A stretch of 64,000 nucleotides of DNA from Osedax fenrisi (lineage: Eukaryota > Annelida > Polychaeta > Sabellida > Siboglinidae), in assembly GCA_964019155.1 (NCBI GenBank), contig OZ025240.1, forward strand, positions 92,936,698 through 93,000,697. Reading direction: 5' to 3'. A program made the translations under genes and the position numbers. Shown here piece after piece: positions 37,652-51,375 of the stretch. Position 1 is the first letter of the stretch. Every line of letters begins with the position of its first letter. The notes beneath the pieces are model-generated. The model was not told where the DNA came from. It ran no database searches and saw only the letters and a list, made by a program, of their open reading frames with translations.

Positions 37652-38969
37652 CACTGTTAAAAATAACCCTTTAGTTTTCGCTGAATAAACCTTTAGTAAA
37701 TGGTCCTGTGAGTGAAGGGTTTTCGATCCTTTAATAAAAACTTTAGTGAAACATGAAGGGTTTTACTACATAATGAACTACATTATTTTGATCAATATTA
37801 ACTAAAGGGTTCTATTCTTATTTGAACTAAAAGTTGTTGATAGAATATTAATTAAAAGGTTTTAACTTATTTTATCTAAAGTTTATTTAAATTTTATAAA
37901 CTAAAAGGTTTTTATCTTATTTGAACTAATGGTTTTTGATATTAAATTAACTAAATGGTTTTAATATATTGGTGAATACAATTGATCTCAAATTAAATTA
38001 TAATTAATTCAAATATCTATGATATATATATATATATATATATATTGTAATTATAAATAATTATGTTCATAAATATAACTGTATAATTTAAACAAATACA
38101 GCATTCATTAATAAAGATGTAAACGTTTCCTGACAACAAGTAAACTCTATTATCATCTTAGTGAACATAATATATTAAACATAAAATCCGTGCAAGATAA
38201 GAAATAATTGCCTTTTAAATAATATTTATATGTGAAGTTATACTGTTATAAAAATAGACAATTTAAAACAAAATATATATATTTGCATATACAATTAATA
38301 ATATGTCAATATAGAACAATATTGTTAACATATAAAGTATATATTGATTAATTTTACTTACAAAATATATTTTAAATATTTACAAAAACTTAAAATATCA
38401 AATATATATTTGGTTTTAATTATTAATTAACTAATAGATTAAACAACAATGTGTCTCTAAAACCAGAGAGTATAACTAAAGGTTTCGAAACTCTTTAGTT
38501 ATTATTTAATAAAAATTAAAGGTTCAAAACCTTTAGTTATTATTTAATAATCTATAATTAGTAATAATATATATAGTATATAGTATATAATATATTTTAA
38601 ATAGTATAGAGTAAGTATATATATATATATCACCTATATGCTCGATGGTAGTAAATAAGCTCGATGTGGAGAGGATTGACTTGTATTGAAATATATAAAA
38701 CCTTTTGTACAACTAGGGGTATAACTAAAGGGTTCTAAACCATTTAGTTAGAATTTAATAAAAAGTAAAGGGTTATAAACCTTTAGTTATTATTTAAACA
38801 AAACTAAAGGTTTTCAAAAACCCTTTAGTTGTACTTTACTAAAAAGGTAAAGGTTTACCAAAACTCTTTAGTTTATGCGTTAATGAACTTAAGGTTTTTT
38901 ATATATAAAAACCTTTACCTCGTATTTAACGAAAACCAGTTGTGTTTATAGTCATTATTTTTAACAGTG
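37652..38969. mobile_element. TIR element, 1318 bp, with internal AACCYTTTAGTT repeats
   Basis: Termini CACTGTTAAAAATAA and TTATTTTTAACAGTG, each flanked by TA (37650-37651 and 38970-38971). Both subterminal regions, but not the core, are filled with CTAAAGGGTTT / AAACCTTTAGTT motifs in both orientations, more than a dozen in total. No transposase frame. Non-autonomous; TA duplication suggests a Tc1/mariner-like or similar transposase, but the family is not recognised. Confidence 0.85.
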
Positions 38970-39416
38970 TAGGAAGATACAAAATGTAACATGGGTGGAT
39001 AGGAAGATACTTCAACTCATACATAATACTAAATTATTATTAATAAAAGTGTTTCACATTTATGAATATATATATATATACCATGATAGATCTTTCCCAG
39101 GAGCTGACATATATTTGCCTATAGTTCGCTATAGTTAGCGATAACGATTTTGTAATGACGCCTCACCTTATACATCTCACATTTATTTTTAATATTTTAA
39201 AAAACATTACCTTTGTACATATTTTGACGCCTTACATTATTTTAATCTCCTAGAAAATAGACTACATTTTATAATGAGTTTTACCCATATATTTATAGTT
39301 TATTCTAAAATACAAATCGATCGTTATACCAATAGAGCTAGAGAGAAATAGAGTAGTACATAAGATGAACCTTATAAAGCATGTCAGATATATCTGACAT
39401 GCGGAAAGCGTCACAA

Positions 39417-39464
<48 letters not shown>

Positions 39465-40104
39465 GTATATATTATACGATACGATTATTTATTGCGTAAC
39501 CTACGTAGACGAAGTAGTGCTGTTACATAACGAGTACTTCACCGTTATACAGTATGACGCAACATTATGACGTAACAAGATTATACCTCGATATCTCATT
39601 TACCCATTTTCTACACAATACACGTTTTTTAAATGCATGCCCTATATACATATATCAATGCAGTCTGTTGTATATAACATTCCACTGTATCAATGCAGTC
39701 TGTAGTATATAACACTCCTCGATATTACTTATTATTTGTGTCAGTGTTATATTAAATATATTTTATTATTAAATTAACATCGTATTACTATTATCTTATT
39801 ATTATTATCTTCCCGCACGAGCGAATATAGTGTATACAAATATATTTTAGTGCTTAATAAATCAAATATCATCATCATCATCATCTTCATCATCATCATC
39901 ATATAAATATATATATATATATATATATACTAGCTGTTTTGGCCCGGTCTATGTGCGGATAATTGATAATTATGAGTTATTATTAAAAAATTGCATGATC
40001 TAGGAGTATTTTAGAAATAAGAAATATATTATTTATTTGATTTAAATTAATTATGTTATAAAAAACAAATATTGAGAAATTAATATAATATACATAATAA
40101 ATGG
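38970..40104. other. Spacer
   Basis: No gene seen. Contains the short palindrome GCATGTCAGATATATCTGACATGC split around 39388, a (TA)n tract (39426-39461), an AATAAATCAAAT plus (ATC)n LINE-like tail (39857-39903), and TACTAGCTGTTTTGGCCCGG (39928-39947), which resembles an element end. Confidence 0.5.
39857..39903 (+). mobile_element. Putative LINE 3' tail with (ATC)n
   Basis: CTTAATAAATCAAATATC followed by (ATC)n with one TTC interruption. Fits the simple-repeat tail pattern of the LINEs here. Confidence 0.4.
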
Positions 40105-40361
40105 GAGTTAGACCTATCTGAATTAGCCCTATCGGAGTTAGCCCTATATGAGTTAGCCATATCTGAATTAGCCCTATCGGAGTTAGCTCTATCTGAATTA
40201 GCCCTATCTGAGTTAGCCCTATCTGAATTAGCCCTATCGGAGTTAGCCCTATCGGAGTTTAACCTATCTGAGTTAGCACATATCTGAATTATCCCTATAG
40301 TAGTTATCTCTATCTGAATTAGCCCTATCGGAGTTAGCCCTATCGTAGTTAGCCCTATAGG
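40105..40361 (+). repeat. 15-bp minisatellite, about 17 units
   Basis: Units GAGTTAGCCCTATCG and GAATTAGCCCTATCT alternate with few indels. One unit has 16 bp. Confidence 0.93.
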
Positions 40362-40745
40362 AACACCTCGTCTCTCAATAAAATAAGTTATATATATATT
40401 CGTATAAGAATTGTATAATTATGAAATAAATTAAAATAAATTTAATAAATCGTACGAAATTACACCGTACGAGATTACTGGTAACCATGAATCTCATTGG
40501 ATGAAACTAATGTTATTAAAAAGCTCCACCTATTGATTATCAGAGGCTAATTAATTTAAAATCTTAATTTATAAATCCACTTTAATATATGATAACACTG
40601 TACAATGTAACATTTTGATAGTGCATATTAAAGAGGAATAAAATATGAGTATAACTGGTGTCTTCCTATCTTGCATTTATTTTGTAATTTCGTAGAATCG
40701 TCGCTTCGCGACGATGCCCGAGAAATATATATATAGATATATATA

Positions 40746-40793
<48 letters not shown>

Positions 40794-41033
40794 TATAAAC
40801 GAGTCGGCAATATAGTTATAGATATACATGTGTCGTCTGTACGATATCGGTTACTATAGTAACTAACTATTTCAGTTACTATAGTAACTACACATAGTGT
40901 ACTAGTAATACGATATCGTATATATATATATCGTATCTTACTATAGTATAAATTATACGATTCGTTCGTAGCTATATATATAGTTACGATAACTAAATAC
41001 AATAGTTTCGTATTGGTCGACAACAACAGAAAA

Positions 41034-41079
<46 letters not shown>

Positions 41080-42170
41080 TACTTTGAAGCCCTTTAGGAG
41101 AATAAGTTATATATATATATATAACTTATATAGTTATAACTATACTTGTGAATTAACAGAAAACAAAAATATTTAATTTCTTCTAATAAGTATTATTATT
41201 ATTAATATAATTATTATAGATGTGCATTGCGGTCGCTATTATGTGTTACCCATCTCGTGACGTATGCAGTAGAAAACTACCGGGTCAACACTCGTATAAT
41301 GTACCGGTACAGCACTACAGTAGGTTTGTTATCGTATCTAGGATGACATTATAAGTAGGTCGTAGGTATTCGTACACCGTTAGAGGTGAGGGTTCTTTAG
41401 ACGAAAATCGTAGTCAAAAGAACCTCGTGATATTGGCGTGGTGATCTTTAGTATCAACAATCAAAAGAAACTTAAATACAATGAAACACATATAAGATAA
41501 ATGGGTTCTTTTCAATGATCGAAATGTAAAGAAACGTAAACTCACTCTGCAGGTCAAAACACTTCTGCATAGGCGACTACAGATAACCGACCTACTTCTT
41601 GATTTGTATCTAGTACTTGTATATACGTTATATAACAAATGCATAGTATTATACGTATGTATACATATAATACTATATATATACATATATGAGTGCACGT
41701 ATTCACTGGAATACACGTAATTACGATGCCTAATAATATGATTAATATCATGCATACACTAACATAATTACCGAGGACACGAACTACGATTACAGTGTTA
41801 TAAGTACCTATATACCTACATAAGTACCTACATAAGTACCTACACACCGATACGTTACGTTCACCACTACTCCGGGGTAACCTGGCTACCGTCTATACAC
41901 ATAGCGCGTAACCCGGGTTGCGTAAACACATCTATAGATACGATTTTGAAACATGTTTCAAATGTGTATTTATTCATATAATTAATAATTATTATTTGAA
42001 TTTTATATTTAAGTTATTTTTAAAACTCAAATTATTTAAATAATCCTATGAATTTTACTACATTATCATAATCTAATTCAAGTGACACATTTAATTTAAG
42101 TTCAAGTTAAGTTCATAACTTAAGTTAAACTTACGTTATTGATGTAAGTTGAATGCTGGGATAATTGAAA
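40362..42170. other. Spacer
   Basis: No supported gene. Contains paired GTTACTATAGTAAC palindromes (about 40851 and 40877), (TA)n at 40757-40790 and 41038-41072, and a CTACATAAGTAC repeat (41810-41850). Longer minus-strand frames at 40.6-41.8 kb cross these repeats and show no family signature. Confidence 0.55.
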
Positions 42171-42890
42171 GTGTACAAATTATAATAATAGAAGGTGTAA
42201 AACTTATAATATTATATGGTGTAAAACTTATAATATTAGAAGGTGTAAAACTTATAATAATAGAAGGTGTAAAACTTATAATATTAGATGGTGTAAAACT
42301 TATATATTAGAAGTTGTACAACTTATAATAATAGAAGGTGTAAAACTTATAATAATAGAAGGTGTAAAACTTATAATAATAGAAGGTGTAAAACTTATAA
42401 TATTAGATGGTGTAAAACTTATAATAATAGAAGGTGTAAAACTTATAATAATAGAAGGTGTAAAACTTATAATATTAGATGGTATAAAACTTATAATATT
42501 AGAAGGTGTAAAACTTATAATAATAGAAGTTGTAAAACTTATAATAAATAGAAAGTATAACATTTATAATATTATATGGTGTAAAACTTATAATATTAGA
42601 AGGTGTACAACTTATAATAATAGAAGGTGTAAAACTTATAATATTATATGGTGTAAAACTTATAATATTAGAAGGTGTACAACTTATAATAATAGAAGGT
42701 GTAAAACTTATAATATTATATGGTGTAAAACTTATAATATTAGAAAGTGTACAACTTATAATAATAGAATGTGTAAAACTTATAATATTATATGGTGTAA
42801 AACTTATAATATTAGATAGTGTAAAACTTATAATATTAGAAAGTGTAAAACATATAATATTAGAAGGTGTAAAGCAATCATTATAAGATG
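42171..42890. repeat. 24-bp minisatellite, about 30 units
   Basis: Units TTATAATAATAGAAGGTG plus TAAAAC, with AATATTA and TATGG or GATGG variants. Because 24 is a multiple of 3, all frames stay open, giving artificial minus-strand repeats of SFTPSIII type. Confidence 0.95.
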
Positions 42891-43879
42891 GTGTAAAATG
42901 TAATTTAAAACTGTACATTGTAGAGTATACAGTGTACAATGTGTACATATACGATGTACAATGTGTATACAGTGTACAATGTACATGTACGGTGTATAAT
43001 GTATATGTACATGTACAGTGTACTATATAATGTATAACGTATACCTATAGGTATAAGTATACTTATACATAACAGTAATGTATTCGTACAATCTGATTAT
43101 TAGTCGCTAAATACTAAGTATTAGGGTTACTATATTATCATATAATAATAATATGCTTTTTTACACACATGAGTGTATTATTAATTATAAATAGGCAGAA
43201 TATCGTTATAAAATTAAGAAATCATAGTAATAACAAAATCACTTACCTTTTACTTATAATTATTATTAATATTTATATAATAATAATAATAATGATGATG
43301 ATGATAATTATAATATTTATTAGAAGAATGTTAATGTTGGTGTAAATATAGAGAAAGTATGAGTTTTGGGACTGCGTTTGAAATCAGATGTGGAAATGAT
43401 GAGGAAGAGTTAATAGGGGAGGAGTTAAGGGAGGAGTTAAGTGAGGAGTTACGTAGACAAGTGGTAGATGTAGATTAGGAACGTATGTCAAGGTAGCGTG
43501 TCAGTAGACCATTCACGTATGGTTTGAATAATATGTATATTATTAGAACGATGGTTATATGTGAATGGAGAAATGGATATACGTTCAGCGAGATAGTATG
43601 ATGTATGTGAAGGTGGGAATTATGGACTAGATAGAGAGTTGTATAGGTTATTATTTGTTGAGATGGATTCGGTAGAGTTTATCGAGAAGGATAGTTGTAT
43701 GACTACGAGAGAATCTGCTGAGAGATAATTCCCTATTCTCTATTCTGTATTCTGTATTACCTCTACTCCCTGCAGGATACAATACATTACATACATTTTA
43801 TATTTTTCGGTTTCCGGACTGCGAAACTGTGCTTATAAAGCAATCGGCCATCCATATATATTTTTAGTTAATGTTTCAT
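42891..43879. other. Spacer, partly LINE 3' UTR
   Basis: Degenerate GTGTACAATGTA-type repeats at 42910-43060. The part nearest 43.88 kb is probably the 3' UTR of the adjacent minus-strand LINE. Confidence 0.5.
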
Positions 43880-44448
43880 ATTAAATAGGTAGGTTTTCAG
43901 TAGTTTCTTGAAGTTGGGAGTTGATGGTGTAGTACAGATGGATGTGGGGAAGTGTTCCAGGAGTATGGGACGGATATTGACCATGCGCGAGTGTTGGTTG
44001 AATGTAAGTTGTATTTAGGAGGAAGTTGAAGTAGAAACATATTGGTGGAGCGTATAGTGGTACTAGTTGATAATTTAAGTTTGAGTAGGGATGCTAGGTA
44101 GTCAGGAGAGTCATGGTGGATTGCTTTATAAGTCAATAATAGAGATTTATATAGGATTCTATGGCGTACAGGTAGCCAGTGGAGTTTAACTAGGAATGGA
44201 GATATATGAGTACGGGAATATTTTGGTATGTTGAATATACACCTAGCTATAGAATTTTGAAGAATGTGGAGTTTAGTAATATACGATGAGGGGGTATTGT
44301 AAATGATAAAATTGCAGTAGTCGAATAGAGGTAGGATATAAGTAGAAGCTATAATAGTAGCGGTGGATATTGATATTGAATGACGAATAAGGCGTAGTGA
44401 ATGTAGTTGATAGTTTAATAGTTTTATTATGTTTATGTATTGTATCAA
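43880..44448 (-). mobile_element. CR1/L2-like LINE, C-terminal third (5' truncated)
   Basis: A continuous minus-strand frame of about 180 codons reads YILPLFDYCNFIIYN, LHILQNSIARCIFNI and VKLHWLPVRHRILYK then LLLTYKAIH and PDYLASLL, the C-terminal region of CR1/L2-like ORF2. The last residues (TPSTPNFKKLLKTYLI) follow in another frame, so one frameshift lies near 43910-43930. Truncated at about 44450. Confidence 0.88.
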
Positions 44449-44723
44449 TATATGTATTAATACATAAATGGCGATTACATTTTTAACTATTTATTGTTTA
44501 GGTATTACGTAGTTGGGAAGATAAAATAATGTCGAGTAGTAAGTTACTACTAGTAGTACTAGTAGTAACTGCCACTATAATTAAATACTAGTAACTGAAG
44601 TGAGGGAGGATATAATAGTTGAAGCGATCGTTGAAGTAACTCGTCGAATGTCGTCGAATTTCTGGTTAAACAAATAAAGTTGAGATGATAGTTGATGATT
44701 TTAATCATACATAGATAAATATA

Positions 44724-44786
<63 letters not shown>

Positions 44787-45222
44787 ATGTGTAATATATT
44801 ATTAGCGAGAGATTTCAATACGTATATCGAAGCAGTTTTTATAACGCTTATATCATTAATGTACATCATCGATGCCACACTATTCTAGAATGATGTCGTA
44901 ACATTGAAATAACACGTTATCTGGTAGTTTAATTATTGATTTATTATATTCGCCTTTTATATCACACTTTAAGAGTTAATTCCGTACATTGTCGCGGGAT
45001 AAATATCACATATAAGCATAATATAATATGTAATTATAATTTAATTTCTATAACCAACTTATTATATTAGATTCTGTTGATTTCGATATAAATTTGTAAG
45101 TGATCGTATTATGTAAATGCCTAATAAAGTTTAAATATCATATATGTATATAAACTATACTTTAGTATTTCATTCAAACTAACTATAATTAGTCTATATA
45201 CATATGCATGTGTTGATAACTT

Positions 45223-45269
<47 letters not shown>

Positions 45270-45480
45270 TTAACAATAGCGTATACGCTAATTTTAAATA
45301 TTATATTATGTATACATATATGCTACATACATATAACTACCAAACATACATACATACAACTATAGCTGAATTGTATAATAATCACGGTCAGCAATGTCGT
45401 TTTTTAATAGGTTAGTCCGTGTCTAAAGATTGTGTTATATGTAACAACTTGTCCGCCCAGTATAGGCCTATTGTTATACT
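44449..45480. other. Spacer upstream of the MMP promoter
   Basis: AT-rich with (TA)n at 44727-44778 and 45225-45264. 45480-45640, directly upstream of the TATA box, is GC-balanced with CACGTGA (45573) and GAGCGTCACGC. Confidence 0.55.
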
Positions 45481-45637
45481 ACTGTTTACATAACGTATAC
45501 GGTAACTCACGCGTGATATATAAAAAAGTGATATTCACGCTCCACTGATTATCGATTAATTGTACTGCGAGCACGTGACTTATACGATGAGTAATAGCGT
45601 GATTCCTAATCGCTATGAGCGTCACGCTTCGGTGAAC

Positions 45638-45664
45638 ACGCCCCCTTTTAGAATAAGTATATAA
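45638..45664 (+). promoter_or_regulatory. Candidate MMP core promoter
   Basis: CACGCCCCC (45638-45646) resembles a GC/CACCC box and is followed 12 bp later by TATATAA (45658-45664). Transcription would start near 45690, giving a 5' UTR of about 160 nt that contains an (ACT)n repeat. The surrounding 350 bp has clearly higher GC than the region upstream. Functional use is inferred. Confidence 0.5.
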
Positions 45665-45740
45665 CGTCGACTTCTTCAACGGTATCGTTACAAACGTTCA
45701 CCTACCGAAGTCACACTATTACTAAGTGTATCACTACTAG

Positions 45741-45743
45741 CGA

Positions 45744-45800
<57 letters not shown>
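45741..45800 (+). repeat. (ACT)n microsatellite in putative MMP 5' UTR
   Basis: About 20 uninterrupted ACT units, roughly 50 bp upstream of the start codon. If transcribed it lies in the leader. Confidence 0.9.
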
Positions 45801-45848
45801 ACCTAACTATACTATTACGTAATATAATTAACCGGAAATACGTACGCA

Positions 45849-45974
45849 ATGTTACCGAGAACAGGGTCGTTATGGCTGACAGCAGTCTGTACTATGATGT
45901 TCATTTGCTCGTCTGCCTCCCTGCCCAGTGGACAGGCTGAAGATGACGCACTCAATATAACCGCATCGGAAATT
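45849..45974 (+). CDS. MMP exon 1 (signal peptide)
   Basis: The first ATG after the TATA box opens 42 codons: a basic N-end (MLPRTG) and a hydrophobic core (LWLTAVCTMMFICSSA), then a polar region with an N-glycosylation-type NIT. The donor is GTTAAT in phase 0. It was chosen over the later GTTGTT because only phase 0 joins exon 2 in frame. Unspliced reading reaches TAG five codons later. Confidence 0.82.
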
Positions 45975-47339
45975 GTTAATATCACTTAGTTGTTGTGTAG
46001 GATTTAGTATTTAATATAGTCAAATATATTATATTATTTAATGTATAATATATATTTATATTTATATATATATATATATATTTAATTAATAGATATCATT
46101 CATATGACTTATAACCTATAATGTAATGATTTTATTAATTATTATGTTTAGGATTATAAAATTTGTTTATACATACAACATATATTTAATTGTATAAATA
46201 CAGAATTAATGTAATACATTATTAAGCCAGAATTACTACTACTACTATTACTACTACTACCATTACTACTACTACTACTACTACTACTACGCATACTACT
46301 ACTACTGCTACTACTACTAATACAACAACTACTAATACAGCAACTACTACTACTACTACTACTAATACTACTACTACTACCACCATTGTTACACAGAAAT
46401 ACCTAAAGAAATACAACTACATTCCCGAGAGATCAAACCACGTGGCCGATATCATGATTAGCGGTTACGACCTTACCCGAGCCGTGGCCATGATGCAGAC
46501 GTTCTTCGGTCTCGATATAACCGGTTAGTAGGCCCTCCGTCTAGTTAAGGGTAAACGCGGAAGGGGATACTAGAGTATTTAAATACTAATTAATTATTAA
46601 TAAAGTAAGATACATCTTTAAAATAATATATATGGTAGTTTATTTTATTAGTATTTCACTGTTACTTTACTATCATGTTAAATATGGATTTTAGTTATTT
46701 TCACGTATGAATTATCGATAATATATATATATATCATATATAGTAATATCTTAATCTCTAGCATAATAAATATTTATTAATTTATTAATATATAATATAT
46801 ACCTCAACCGCGTGGTACGGAAATATCGATAATATTATTATTTCACAAAAAACTAGATTATTAGATGCATAGTACATTCGGTGTGACTCACTCGGTTAGC
46901 ATCTCGGTGAGCATCATGGCAACCGCTACGTAGATATGTGTATTATTCATGCGTGTAATCTATATGTGTATAGTATGTATGTCGTTGTATGTCGTTGTAT
47001 GTAGTAAGCGGGTATCGCATTACGTGTGGTCGTGTTACAGCTATAGATATCGTAGAATACTAATGATAGTCATGTATGATATGTGTCGCATGTATATAGC
47101 TTACCGCATAGCACATATACGTTACCTATATTATATGTGTACATATATACTAATTTACATAATAGAAATATAATTAATTGTATAACATTATCTATATTTA
47201 ATAAATACATTAAAATAAGTTTACAAGATGAATATTCGTACATATTTTACAACATTTATAAATCATATATATATATATATATATATATTGGTGCTATCCA
47301 TGTGTACACTGTACACACACACACACATACCCACACACA

Positions 47340-47370
<31 letters not shown>

Positions 47371-49218
47371 TTACTCTATCGTATAGGTACCATGGACGAC
47401 GAGACTAGGAACATGATGAAGAAGCCCCGATGTGGTGTCAAGGACATCATCACTAAAAATCTGGCAAACTATAATCTACACGGTTAGTCACGTGAGAGGG
47501 CGTGTCTCCATCCCGACTACGCTTACCGGGTTACGCCCCTTTAACTATATAACCCGCACGGTTAATCGTATGTACAGTCCGGCCGTGGGGTTAACGGGTC
47601 TAGTGGAGCTTAACTCTATAGATTTATACTTAAAACCTATAGGTTATAACAGTGTATATATATTTATATAATCAGTGTATATATATATATACTGATTATA
47701 GGGTATTCTACCCGAAAATAATGTAACTGTTTAGTTACACTTGTAAACAGCACAGCCTATATATACAATTTCCGGCATAATATGTATAGTATAAGTTACG
47801 TTTTAAAATATGTTCAACTATGATATTCGATATCGGGAAAATGTTTAAAATAGTAAATAACTGATTATCTAGTGATATTTGATTATTGTAAATCTAATGT
47901 CTTAAAATATATATATAAGAATTTTCAAAATATATACATATATAGATAGATAGATAGATAGATATGATATAATATTGTGAATGATATCTATACAATAAAC
48001 AGTATTCGTAATTTACGACATTAACGATCTCCAGGTTCGAAATGGAACAAAAAACACCTGACGTGGAGGGTGGTTACTAACACGTCGAAGGTATCGTACA
48101 GCGACGTCAACCAGGCTATCGAGTATTCGTTAAACGTGAGTATATCGCTATGACTCACGATGAGTCACGCCGTCGTCTCGTTTACGGCTGTCCTATTACT
48201 CATCCTAGTATACTACTATAGTACGGCGTACTACTAGGTGGCGGCCCCGCCCGTTAATCTCTACGCGTGAGTCACGCGCTAAGTTATCATTAAGGAGCGT
48301 GTCGACTAGTAGTGACTCGTATAGGTGATATTTAGGCGATGAATCATCGGTATTCGTAACCTATATACTTACCGTTACAATTACCGATATTCTAACCGAG
48401 GTTAACGAATCGTACCGTTGCGATATCGGTGGGTAGCGCGCGCATAATACACTCCGAGGATAGTACTATTAACGCGCACGATGAGTCACCATACGTGGTC
48501 TAGATAATGTGGATGACGCATAGCCGCCGATGACGCATAGCCGTCGATGACTCACCACGCCGTTAATGTAACCACGCATTCGTGCTCACACCAGGTATGG
48601 GCCGACGTTAGCGGTCTATCCTTCGAACACAAACTACAGGGTCCCGTCGATATGGAGATAGGCTTCTATACGAGTTAGTGATGCGTCATTTTTATCGGGT
48701 ACGCGTGTACTTAGGTGGAGTCACCCAGCAAACAGTAAGAGCAGCACAATAGCAGCATAACAGCATATGCTAGAGCCTCAAATGTTTACATTGTGCTATT
48801 ATGCTGCTATTAAATGTATATTATGCTGCTATTATGCCGCTCTTACTGTTATCTGGGCATTTTGGATAATAATATCTGACCTGACTCACGCTGTATCAAT
48901 AGATAACAGGGTATTGAATACTATACACAACAATTGTGTTGATTAAGTAAATATTCAGGGTGATATAGCAATTTAAAATTAACATGGGATAGATGGGAGA
49001 TTTACATGTGATTTTTCACGTCGTGTACTTGTAGTATTAGTAGCTGTAGTTATAGTATACTATAGTTATAGTAGTTACATAGTAAGTACTGCAATGAATA
49101 GTAGTTATGTACATACATGAATGTCTCTATTATAGTATCATTGTATATTAATTGATATAATATTATTATGTATTATTAAATTTATATATAGTATTATAAT
49201 ACATTATTAATTGTAATG

Positions 49219-49278
<60 letters not shown>

Positions 49279-49304
49279 AAGAAGTACATACGCACACACA
49301 AACG

Positions 49305-49398
<94 letters not shown>

Positions 49399-50319
49399 TT
49401 TATTCCGAAATTAGGATGTTATAAAAAACAATAGTGTGTGATATTCACATTATACTGTTACACTATCAATAGTGACGACATCATATTAAATAACACAGAT
49501 ATGTTAACAGTATATCTCAATATAACTATATGTTATTTAATATATAAACATTTATATTTATATACATATACATTTATAAATGAATAAATAAATAAACCTA
49601 TAATGGACGTAATCTTTAGCATTGTTTGATTACTAGTCGGTAGGATTATATTAACCCTACCAGTGAAAGGGATATTACATACTCATTGACTATAGAAGTT
49701 AATTAAACAATAACTAGAGAGTAATAAATGAATGCTAGGTGTTCACTTTACGACACGGTTCATTGATTTCTTATTATTTCAATAATAACATGTTCAATAC
49801 AAAATCGAAGTAATATTAAAGAAAATAAATATAAAGTTATTAATTAAATACCTAAATATATGTTTATTATACATATATATACTACATACCGACATGTATA
49901 TTTATTTTGAATGAATACTTGATTGGTTGAACGATTTATTTAAACGTGCCGATATCTATTATTCAGTATATTAAGCCACCCCCCGCTACGAACGCCTATC
50001 GCTATGTACGCGATTATCTCCTAGTCGAAAACACGCGCGCGCGCAGAATATAGAGAATTTAGAATCGTGAACCTAACGCCGACCGCTGCACGGCGCCCGC
50101 CTCTCGTTACCGTCTATCGCGCTTTCACGCAGAATCTCATCTCGGAGAAGATTCCATCAACGACTTCGACGGCGAAGATGGCACTTTGGCGCACGCGTAT
50201 TTCCCGACACCGGGCGTCACTTTCGCCGGAGACACGCACATGGACGACGATGAAGATTGGGCTGTGAAAAGGAAATATTACGGTATTAATCTGCACGCTT
50301 AAACACGCATATGTATTAT

Positions 50320-50358
<39 letters not shown>

Positions 50359-50714
50359 AATATTCATAATATATTATAACATTATACATGTAGATATAAG
50401 GTACGCTCTATAGATTAACCATGTTACCTTCAGGCAATAATGTTATTGGTAATAAAACAAGTTAGATCGTGTAATATATTATAATAACAAGTTTTATAGA
50501 AATATGGCCTATATTTAAGACAATAGTCTAATTATGCGTGGTCGCAGTTATTATAGGTATACCTATATATCCTATAGTATATACCTCAATAACATATATA
50601 TATATATATATATATTATAATGATATATTATGATTAATTCTATAGTCATATATCGGATAGAGTATTTCAAATAATCGTATTAATATTCAAGAAAACTCTA
50701 CATTTATAAACACA

Positions 50715-50765
<51 letters not shown>

Positions 50766-50858
50766 CTTACTTTATGTTAGTCCCTTGACTCGAAATTCGT
50801 AGGGGGAATAAACTTGGAGGCAACTATAGTCAACAACGCATCTTCTTCTCCATTGATC

Positions 50859-50900
<42 letters not shown>

Positions 50901-51337
50901 TTATATACTATATAACTAGTATCTGATGAGTTGACACCCGCTATAGAAACCAACAAGAAGAGCTTAATCGTAGTGTTCGTGCACGAATTCGGACACGCGC
51001 TCGGCCTGAAGCACGAACCGGACGTCACCGACTCGATCATGCGACCCATATACGGAGGCTGGGCCGAAACCGTGACCTTGAGCCAGGACGACATCTCGGG
51101 CATACAGGTTCTTTACGGTTAGCCGCGTTCGGCGTTATCTGCGTTGAATGCGTGTGGTAACGATGTAGATATGACCATATACGGTGGTTTGCTATTCGAA
51201 TGTACTAGAAATACTGTTATAATAAAAAGTGATACTTTAATTGTCGATATCGTGATTTATTCGCGATATTTATGCAACCTTAGCTAATTACGATATGTAC
51301 TACTCGTCAACAATATATCTAATGGTTACTTTGAATT

Positions 51338-51375
<38 letters not shown>

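Larger units (their letters stand above)
48674..50132 (+). other. MMP intron 5 (largest, 1459 bp)
   Basis: Contains a MITE at 48724-48857, two long (TA)n tracts (49225-49272 and 49315-49391) separated by an AC-rich patch, and a GC-rich last 130 bp with a (GC)n run (50032-50042). Confidence 0.8.

Noticed and set aside
40628..41847. Minus-strand frames of 97-132 residues
   Set aside because: They run through (TA)n and AC repeats, overlap one another in different frames and show no family motif.
42171..42890. CRISPR-like array
   Set aside because: Direct repeats are contiguous with no unique spacers, and the genome is eukaryotic.
42300..42948. Minus-strand frames with SFTPSIII repeats
   Set aside because: Translation of a 24-bp minisatellite.
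46222..46416. Minus-strand poly-Val frame
   Set aside because: Antisense reading of the ACT repeat next to MMP exon 2.
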